From assembly GCA_037693485.1 (NCBI GenBank), contig CM075349.1:70659001-70723000 (forward strand): a DNA stretch of 64,000 bases, given 5' to 3'. The DNA comes from Kitagawia praeruptora (taxonomy: Eukaryota; Streptophyta; Magnoliopsida; Apiales; Apiaceae). How positions within the stretch are numbered: the first letter of the stretch is position 1; every line of letters starts with the position of its first letter. A program made the position numbers and the translations under genes. Positions 58,001 through 64,000 of the stretch are shown here, piece by piece. Under the pieces are notes generated by a model, which saw only the letters and a program-made list of their open reading frames with translations, ran no database searches and was not told where the DNA came from.

Positions 58001-60009
58001 AAATGCCAAATTTTAAAGAAGTGTTTGTCTTGGAAACGGATGCATCAGGGTATGGCATAGGGGCTGTTTTGATGCAAGCTAACAGGCCAATCGCTTATTT
58101 CAGCAAACTATTGGGGGCCCGGGCTCAACAAAAGTCCATTTATGAGAAAGAATTAGTTGCAATATGTTTAGCCATTCATAAGTGGAAACATTATCTTTTG
58201 GGAAGGCATTTTATCGTCCGCTCCGATCAACAAAGCTTGCGATTTCTAACTCAACAACGAGAGGTGAATTCGGAATATCAGAAATGGGTTACTAAATTAT
58301 TGGGGTTCGATTTTGAAATCCAGTTTAAACCAGGTACCTCTAATAGAGTGGCGGATGCATTATCACGTAAAAGAGTTGGAGAGGTGGCTTTAAATGTCAT
58401 GGTGTCCACACCAGTGGTGTCTTGGGCAGTCTTAGATGCAGAACTGTTGGAAGATAAGGAGATACAGCGAATAAAAACAGAGGTGGAAGCAGGGGAGTCC
58501 AAACATAAACACTTCAGTGTGGTGAATCAACGGTTGTTATTCAAGGGTAGATGGGTGATACCACAGAACTCACAACTGATCCCGGGGCTGTTAAGGGAGT
58601 ACCACGATGCGGCAATGGGGGGTCACGCAGGAGAAGTCAAGACTTATCTCAGGTTAGCTACGAGTTGGTTCTGGATGGGGATGAGGCAAGCAGTGAAGCT
58701 ATATGTGCAAAAGTGTCAAACATGCCAGCAACAAAAAGTCTCACAGCAGTGCCCCACGGGACTCTTACAGCCACTGCCAATCCCCAACTTAGTCTGGGAA
58801 GAGATTTCTATAGATTTCATTGAAGGATTGCCACTCTCCCAAGGGGTCAATGCTATACTGGTGGTCGTCGACCGGTTATCGAAATATGCTCACTTCATTG
58901 GGTTGAAGCACCCGTTTGATGCATTCTCAGTGGCAACAGTGTTTATCAAAGAGATAGTGAGGCTCCATGGGTTTCCAGCTTCAATAATTTCTGACAGGGA
59001 CCGCATTTTCTTGAGCACGTTTTGGAAAGAGTTGTTCAAACTCCATGGGACAGAGTTAAAAAAGAGCACCGCCTACCATCCGCAAACGGATGGGCAAACG
59101 GAAATTGTAAATAAAAGCTTGGAGACGTATCTGCGGTGTTTTGTGGGAGATAAGCCAAAGTCATGGGCCAAATGGCTACCGTGGGCCGAATTTTCGTATA
59201 ACACATCACCACATTGCTCTACCAAGTACAGTCCATTCAGAGTTTTATATGGACGAGACCCACCCCATGTAATCAGATTGGAGAGGGGCCATACACCAGT
59301 CAACAGTATAGATATCTTCTTGCAAGAACGTGATGCGGTGTTGGACGAGTTGCACTTCCATCTGTTAAAAGCCCAGCACACCATGAAGTGTGCAGCTGAT
59401 TCCAAGAGAAGGGAAATGGAATTCTCAGTGGACGATTTAGTTTATCTGAAATTGCAACCGTACCGACAGCAATCGTTGGCTCGTAGGCCGTTTGAAAAGT
59501 TAGCAGCCCGCTACTATGGGCCTTTTAAAGTTATACAGCGTATTGGGAGGGTGGCTTATAAGCTGGAATTACCTAGTCATGCAAAGCTTCACCCGGTATT
59601 TCATGTATCCCAGTTAAAAAGGGCGATTGGTGATGCTCCAGTGTCCCCAAAGTTACCAAACCAATTGACTGCAGAGTGTGAGTTAGTGGTAGAACCTGAG
59701 CAAGTACTGGAAGTCCGACAAGTGCAAGCAGGGACAGGGGTCAGGTTAGAAGTCTTGCTTAAATGGAAAGAGTTGCCAGTATATGAAGCGACTTGGGAGG
59801 ATGTCTCAACCGTAGCACAGCTGTTTCCTCACTTCCACCTTGAGGACAAGGTGGATGTTTGGGTGCGGGGTAATGTAATGAATCAAGGCAAGAGACCGTT
59901 GGTGTTGTATCAAAGGACAAGAAAGAAGGACAAGGGTACAAAGGTCATATCCATTACAAATGCAGGGAAGTCTGGTCAACAGGATAGTCAAGGGGCAAGC
60001 AAGGAATAA
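55060..60009 (+). CDS. gag-pol: Chromovirus Gag-Pol polyprotein (1649 aa, intact)
   Basis: Start chosen at MGPPTTAQRLD because it is the first ATG after the primer site; the frame is open further upstream but that lies in the LTR. Domains: coiled coil about 1-105; glycine-rich linker about 135-182; gag helical domain about 184-345 (MPVFDGVDPDGW); zinc knuckle 425-438 (CYRCDAKWGVGHKC); aspartic protease with D504 in DPGATHNF, where most have DSG or DTG; reverse transcriptase about 700-890 with D784 and the FFDD motif (D848, D849); RNase H from about 985 (D994); integrase zinc finger H1182/H1186/C1219/C1222 and catalytic D1252, D1312, E1348 (35-residue spacing); chromodomain about 1547-1596 (LKWKELPVYEATWED). 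The last ~44 residues are encoded in the 3' LTR. Confidence 0.96.
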   Translation: MGPPTTAQRLDLIEERLASIEETMKGMVSQTVDKAMDAMKHSLTEVMMEGQAMATKKLGSEFEAMATRLEGRVNRSREYQESLMNSVRNEQAKFQTEVRSTLTTLQAIHVPLPEGAGATGSCLGAAGEGVGATPVGSQELGGGVGGRTLIGGSVGGCGSGGGPGGTNGGCGETGGNYGGGNVNWRYRKLDMPVFDGVDPDGWILRVERYFTFYHLTETEMLEAVVVALDGDALRWYQWENRRHPVRRWADLKRVLLRQFRSHSGGSLYEQWLSTIQISSVSEYQRKFIETAAPLEHVSEEMLMGHFINGLKEEIRAEVRLLNPVCLDQAMEQAVRVEEKLKVAGYRKAGLSHIKTGSVSMYGSGVSTVSPYSGMSVTSPPISRAWSSRSSVSQASVASPKLGSTVGEVKRLTEKELQEKRAKGLCYRCDAKWGVGHKCARRELSVMLIEEEEGETENEGIDSPQSSQEEVLTEVSLNSVIGLSNPKTMKLKGLLGDQEIVVMIDPGATHNFISLATVARAGVKVTDSGSFGVSLGNGEAIKGEGICKEVVLQLDGGVEVKEDFLPLKLGSSDIILGVQWLEKLGMVLTNWKTQVMKFEVRGEPMTLVGDPSLMKSQVSLKAMMRGLRKQGGGYWVECSRMEATVSSSVVEEGQCAPEFLTEVLARNDRVFDKPVGLPPSRNREHAIVLKEGSDPVGVRPYRYPQSQKDEIEKLIQEMLEAGIIKPSTSPFSSPVLLVKKKDGSWRFCVDYRALNKETIPDKYPIPVIDELLDELHGAVVFSKLDLRAGYHQILVKPEDTHKTAFRTHDGHYEFLVLPFGLMNGPATFQSLMNDIFRPYLRRFVLVFFDDILVYSRSKEDHQQHLQLVLETLGSHSLFVNKKKCEFGKDKIGYLGHVISAHGVEVDREKIQAVMDWPAPKTLKELRGFLGLTGYYRKFVANYAQIAQPLTEQLRKDSFNWQEAATKAFQQLKLAMVSPPVLKMPNFKEVFVLETDASGYGIGAVLMQANRPIAYFSKLLGARAQQKSIYEKELVAICLAIHKWKHYLLGRHFIVRSDQQSLRFLTQQREVNSEYQKWVTKLLGFDFEIQFKPGTSNRVADALSRKRVGEVALNVMVSTPVVSWAVLDAELLEDKEIQRIKTEVEAGESKHKHFSVVNQRLLFKGRWVIPQNSQLIPGLLREYHDAAMGGHAGEVKTYLRLATSWFWMGMRQAVKLYVQKCQTCQQQKVSQQCPTGLLQPLPIPNLVWEEISIDFIEGLPLSQGVNAILVVVDRLSKYAHFIGLKHPFDAFSVATVFIKEIVRLHGFPASIISDRDRIFLSTFWKELFKLHGTELKKSTAYHPQTDGQTEIVNKSLETYLRCFVGDKPKSWAKWLPWAEFSYNTSPHCSTKYSPFRVLYGRDPPHVIRLERGHTPVNSIDIFLQERDAVLDELHFHLLKAQHTMKCAADSKRREMEFSVDDLVYLKLQPYRQQSLARRPFEKLAARYYGPFKVIQRIGRVAYKLELPSHAKLHPVFHVSQLKRAIGDAPVSPKLPNQLTAECELVVEPEQVLEVRQVQAGTGVRLEVLLKWKELPVYEATWEDVSTVAQLFPHFHLEDKVDVWVRGNVMNQGKRPLVLYQRTRKKDKGTKVISITNAGKSGQQDSQGASKE
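59855..59873 (+). promoter_or_regulatory. Polypurine tract region (probable)
   Basis: A G-rich run (gggtgcggggtaa) directly before the 3' LTR, inside the coding frame. It is short and interrupted for a polypurine tract, but position and composition fit plus-strand priming. Confidence 0.5.
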
Positions 60010-60254
60010 AGGAAGATATGCAAGGGTAGAATAGTCTTTTGAGGTAGAGGGGATCAAGTAGGGTTTGGGGGAAGGTAGTAGGATTATCGATTATTATTGT
60101 ATTGAGTATCTTTTACATTGGGAGAGAATTGGGCCTCTCGAACGTCCAACAATTTATCAACTGTAACCCTAATTTATCCATTTGAGATACAACTGCTTGC
60201 TGTTCCATATTTGAATGTGTGTTCCATTATTGTAATTCGTAGTAAACCATCTCA
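59874..60254 (+). repeat. 3' LTR of the chromovirus
   Basis: Identical to the 5' LTR. Its first 136 bases encode the end of Gag-Pol. Confidence 0.96.
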
Positions 60255-60259
60255 TGACC

Positions 60260-60327
60260 CTGTTCAAGCTCAGCAAATTGGAAATGGCAACTCCTTGCCT
60301 CCAGGAAAGAATGAAGCTCAAGGCTAG
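60260..60327 (+). pseudogene. Interrupted short ORF, right part
   Basis: Continues the frame from 54653 after the TGACC duplication and ends at TAG (60325-60327). Confidence 0.4.
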
Positions 60328-61377
60328 TGCCTTTGGAGGAAAACCCATTCAGATGCTACCAGTCCAAGTTTTTAGATGATTGCTCAATGCTCAGCAAGAA
60401 GAGGGGGGGGGGGGGGGGGAGCACAAGAATGATCAAGTATAGATGTGAAAATGAGGCCTATTGCATCAAGATGTAGATGACCAGGAAGCTAAGTCAAACC
60501 ATGGCTTAAAACCATGTGATCCAGATGAAGAGAGACTTATTCAGTTGTTCTGTTTGTTTTGATTTATTGAACTAAGACGTGCTGGTTCGTTACTTTAGTA
60601 TATTGTTAACTAGGTGAAATAACTGTGTTTCGCGCGGTTCGTAAAAATCGATCAAATAATACGATGGTTAGAAAACCTAACTTGATATGTAAACTTCTTT
60701 TCAAGTACTGTATTTTGTTTTTATAAAATTTTATTAAATTATTAAGTTTAATGTAACTACTTTTGTAAAAAAGATTCTTTATTTTCATGACCAAGGTCAT
60801 AAGCCTAGTATTGAAATTACAGTAACCGTTTAACAACGTAAATTCTTTTTCTAAGAAAAAACATTTCCCATCTATTTTGACACCGTAGATTTAAGGTTTT
60901 GTTCTACATATTTAGCCCATTGTAAACAATTCAAGAAGATAAATAAGTGGTCCAAGTGGTACCTTAGCCCCTGCATAGGTAGCCAAATAGGAAGATTTAC
61001 CACAATTTGAACCAAGTGACAATTAGCAATTCAGACATAGTACAACCATAAATAAGATGAAGCTTAGTAATGGTTACGCACTAATCTGTTAGATATCCAA
61101 GCGGCCAACCTTACTTTGCGAGGGAAATGCCACAGACTTCTTAAAAGGTGTAGGCTAATGCTTGTGCTTATGCAGGCTGTTGTGGAATCGTTAAAAAAAT
61201 CATATAATTTTTTTTTTTGTTAAATAGAAAATCATATAATTGGTACTCAAACACCGTGTTCCACATAATTTTTTGCAAAATAAAAAATAACAGCCAGAGA
61301 GCTAAATGCCAATGTATTGAACTATTTAACAAAACATATATACACAATGATTCAACATTTAATGATATTAAAAGATG
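60328..61377. other. Flank of the interrupted ORF, no gene recognised
   Basis: Contains a G-run of about 18 (60402-60419) and otherwise unremarkable AT-rich sequence. Could include a 3'UTR of the interrupted ORF. Confidence 0.4.
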
Positions 61378-61445
61378 GAAAAAAAGATCTTCAAATGAAT
61401 GCCTCAGTATAAAAACGGAGTCATTCATTTGAAGATCTTTTTTTC
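61378..61445. repeat. Perfect 24-bp inverted repeat (hairpin)
   Basis: Arms 61378-61401 and 61422-61445 are exact complements (gaaaaaaagatcttc...); the loop of 20 bases reads cctcagtataaaaacggagt. The right arm's flank repeats 'cggagt' + 'cattc'. Could be a short fold-back element or an RNA hairpin. Confidence 0.92.
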
Positions 61446-61584
61446 AACGGAGTCCATTCTCCCTTTGTGGCAATGATAATTTTTTGACCTGGAACCTGGA
61501 ATTTATTCGAAGCCTGGATATTGCATCATACTGAACCACCAACACTTCCGAGTCAGACTTCCCTTCATGCTTGTTTTGCCCAGG
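61444..61584 (-). other. Weak candidate exon, minus strand
   Basis: Open frame of 46 codons ending in TGA at 61446-61444; includes SDSEVLVVQYDAISRLRINS. An AG lies at 61586-61585, but no polypyrimidine tract precedes it, and another frame is equally open. Not recognised. Confidence 0.15.
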
Positions 61585-61589
61585 CTAGC

Positions 61590-62466
61590 TTCAATCAAAG
61601 GTTTTTTTTCTCAGCATTGTAAATGTTGATTCATCATCTTTATTCTTTCTCTGGGATATCCACAAACATTATCTTGCTGGTCGACACATGAAATATCCAT
61701 GTTGATGCGATGCAAAGTAGCTTTTGATATCCTAAAAATGTACTAAAAGATTCAGACTTCTAACACATTCTCTTTATACTCAAAAGGGAAAGAAGAACCT
61801 AGACATGATATTTCTAGTTCATACTCATACATTATACAATGAGGCCATAAACAATTACAACCCACATTCAATGCTTAGAGATCACATCCAACAACGGTAT
61901 AGCAAAATTGAGATAGTGCAACTGGCAAATACAAATCATTCATTTAGTAAAAAAAAATTACAAATACCATTTGCTTATATGAAAGTTTTACATGCAAGCT
62001 AACCATTTAAATTAAACTATATAGTGACCTCTTCATCTCGAAAGCTTAATACGAAGCTAGATACCTTTTATAAGTTTCTTTCTACTTCTCAATTACACAA
62101 CATTCCTGACCCATAACCGCTTGAGAACAATGAGCCTATAAGATTTGACAGTGATATAACACATATTAAATAATTTGAATTTGCATACTAATCTAGAAGC
62201 TAAGTCGCAATACCTGAACTTTAGGCATCCAAAACTTAAGATCAACAACAACACTGTCAGATTCAATTTATAATTGGTCAATAAATAAAAAAATAAAAGC
62301 TAAGATTCAATTTCTGCATGCTAAGTGAGAGAACACGTGGTCTATAAAACATGTACTTTTTTATCATAGTAAATTGATTAGAAAATTCATCTCATGTATC
62401 CAGTCATTATATATTTCCATATTTATCTTAACTATTTTGCCACTACTTAAAATCATGTTGTTAATC
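61590..62466. other. No gene recognised
   Basis: Unremarkable AT-rich sequence on both strands. Confidence 0.4.
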
Positions 62467-62516
62467 CTATTTTGAACCTGAAGTAGCTGCAGATACCATA
62501 GCTATCATGGCTGTTG
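62467..62516 (-). other. Candidate terminal exon, minus strand
   Basis: On the minus strand 'tactcccttttttgcag' makes a strong splice acceptor, followed by a 50-base exon coding TAMIAMVSAATSGSK and a TAG. A donor-like CG|gttag ends another open stretch at 63182, but joining them directly does not give a clean long frame. The gene would extend right, possibly beyond the window. Unidentified. Confidence 0.25.
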
Positions 62517-62521
62517 CTGCA

Positions 62522-64000
62522 AAAAAGGGAGTAAAACAAAATTAGGAGTGAATTATATATGACAAAGTAATAAATACCTTGATAAACAACTAAAATCAAA
62601 CAATAATACATTTTTTGCTAGAATGCCACCAAGCAACAGGGATATGGATTTGCAATCAAGACTAAGTACAGTAACGAAAATTATACTATGCAGCATCACA
62701 TGCCAATTAGCTTAACTATATATATTCGACCCTGATCTTTTGCTACCTTAGGCCTTCCTTTTCCAACTAAATTTTATCCATGAGCTTCATTGTGATTGTC
62801 CCCCTCTTTCTTAAGCATTAAGTGTGGTACTGCTGTGGTTTAAACTAAACTGATCGAAGCGTGAACTGGAGGTTATAACCCTCTGTATTGCGCTAATGAG
62901 CTAACAAATTTCTATACAAAACAGCCACATGAATATAGTATGGCATTCAAGTATATGTTTATATTAAGTGGAGGTAATATTTATTGGGGAGGAACCAATA
63001 TATATTGTGTTACTTAAGGAATAGATATTTGAAGAAAAACTTCTTAATACAGCCATGAAAATAGCGAGCAATTTTTTGTCTTACACCTTTACAGCATCAG
63101 ATTCAAGCGTAAGAAATTAAGAAAGGACCAAGCGCACCCAAAATAGACATATTAGTAGCATTGAGCAATGGGAAAACTAACCGACACTCTGCGCAAGCCA
63201 GCGAAAGTGTGAAGTTCAGCTAAATAGAGTCTCTGCGCTACATGATCCGCTTCCTCCACATCAATTTCATGTTGCAGGAATATCAACTTGAGTCACTTCA
63301 TCATAGCTAAGTTCTTCAAAGAGTGGGAATTAAAATAAATGTTTTAACTGATATAGCAAACATTCTTCCTCGGTAAGAGTCCGATTCAAACCTTAGAGCA
63401 TTGAAACAAACAAAAAAAAAAAAGACTGGTGGTACCTTTAGATCCAGATGCCATATTACGAATGGTTCCCAATACCATGAAAGACTATAAAACTTTTCCC
63501 TACCACACTTTTGCGGAAAAAATAAGGAACTACATATTAAAAATTCCAAATCTTTGTCCTACCAGCCCCACTGATTATGTGGAATATACTTAACCGTACG
63601 TAGCAACTGTGAGAGGGAACTTAGGGAAAAAAATGTGAGAGTGGAGTTAAAAAATAGGAAAAGTAATTCATACATCTACATTACACAATGAGGCCATAAA
63701 CAATTATAATCACATATGGAATTACATGCAACATTCAAACAGAAGAGTTCCCTGCTATTAAAACGACCAAGCAACATATTTTTAGCATAGGATGAACTTG
63801 TAAAATTATTTAAAAAGTAGTTACGAAATAAAGGAAAATAACTGGACAAACCTGATGGAGACTGATAACATCTCAGTTAATCTCTGTTAAGACTACTCTT
63901 TGATCATGTCCGCCTCTGAACATGAAGCTCTAAACATGAAACGACAAAAAAAAAATACATGATCAACAGAAATATCAGCTTGACCTCAGAGTTTGATAAT
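62522..64000. other. Right end of window, weak minus-strand coding signals
   Basis: Short minus-strand open stretches bounded by plausible splice signals occur near 63182-63300 (VEEADHVAQRLYLAELHTFA) and 63431-63490 (MVLGTIRNMASGSK, then AAAG|gtacc). They cannot be chained into one frame by eye and match no family I know. The rest is AT-rich with nothing recognised. Confidence 0.25.

Larger units (their letters stand above)
54654..60254 (+). mobile_element. Complete Ty3/gypsy chromovirus (Reina-like), likely very recent
   Basis: Length 5601 bp with TGACC target duplications (54649-54653 and 60255-60259), LTRs of 381 bp, a tRNA-Met primer site and one intact gag-pol frame ending in a chromodomain. 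I compared the two LTRs line by line and saw no difference, so the insertion is very young. Small size, short LTRs, single frame and chromodomain fit the Reina clade; phylogeny would be needed to confirm. Chromodomains in this group direct integration by reading histone marks. All parts needed for mobility appear present. Confidence 0.96.

Overview
This is nuclear DNA of a flowering plant, most likely a eudicot. It is AT-rich and full of plant-type transposons: Copia and Ty3 chromovirus LTR elements, CACTA, Helitron, hAT/Tourist/Stowaway/Emigrant MITEs, fold-back MULE-like elements and a LINE. The one clearly intact host gene is a plant histone H4 with a plant histone octamer in its promoter. 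Species cannot be fixed from sequence alone.

Layout. (1) 1-2895: the end of a minus-strand Copia retrotransposon (gag, tRNA-Met primer site, 1054-bp LTR) that runs off the left edge. (2) 2896-46370: a tandem segmental array of four related units, U1 2896-21235, U2 21236-26544, U3 26545-41265 and U4 41270-46370. U1 and U3 are long; U2 and U4 are short. All share a two-ORF module (B), a promoter/leader-like module (D), an AT-rich block (F) and a short ORF of unknown function (G). The long units also hold a second leader copy (D'), a first-exon-like ORF (J) and a decayed seipin gene. U1 has an internal 3.95-kb tandem duplication of G plus AT-rich DNA. U3 carries a CACTA-like element with a Tourist-like MITE inside it, and next to these a short non-autonomous Copia-like element with both LTRs. 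U4 carries a small Helitron. (3) 46394-52257: an accessory stretch with four fold-back elements, three with clear 9-bp target duplications, plus a Stowaway-like MITE and an internally deleted LINE with long target duplications. (4) 53290-53814: histone H4 and its promoter. (5) 54654-60254: a complete Ty3/gypsy chromovirus (Reina-like by size) with identical 381-bp LTRs, TGACC target duplications and one uninterrupted gag-pol frame. It interrupts a short unidentified ORF. (6) 60330-64000: mostly featureless DNA with a perfect 24-bp hairpin and a few weak minus-strand exon candidates.

No bacterial-type operon, CRISPR array, rRNA or tRNA gene was seen. The main biology is a rearranged pseudogene-bearing tandem array, its layered transposon history, and a very young retrotransposon close to a histone gene.
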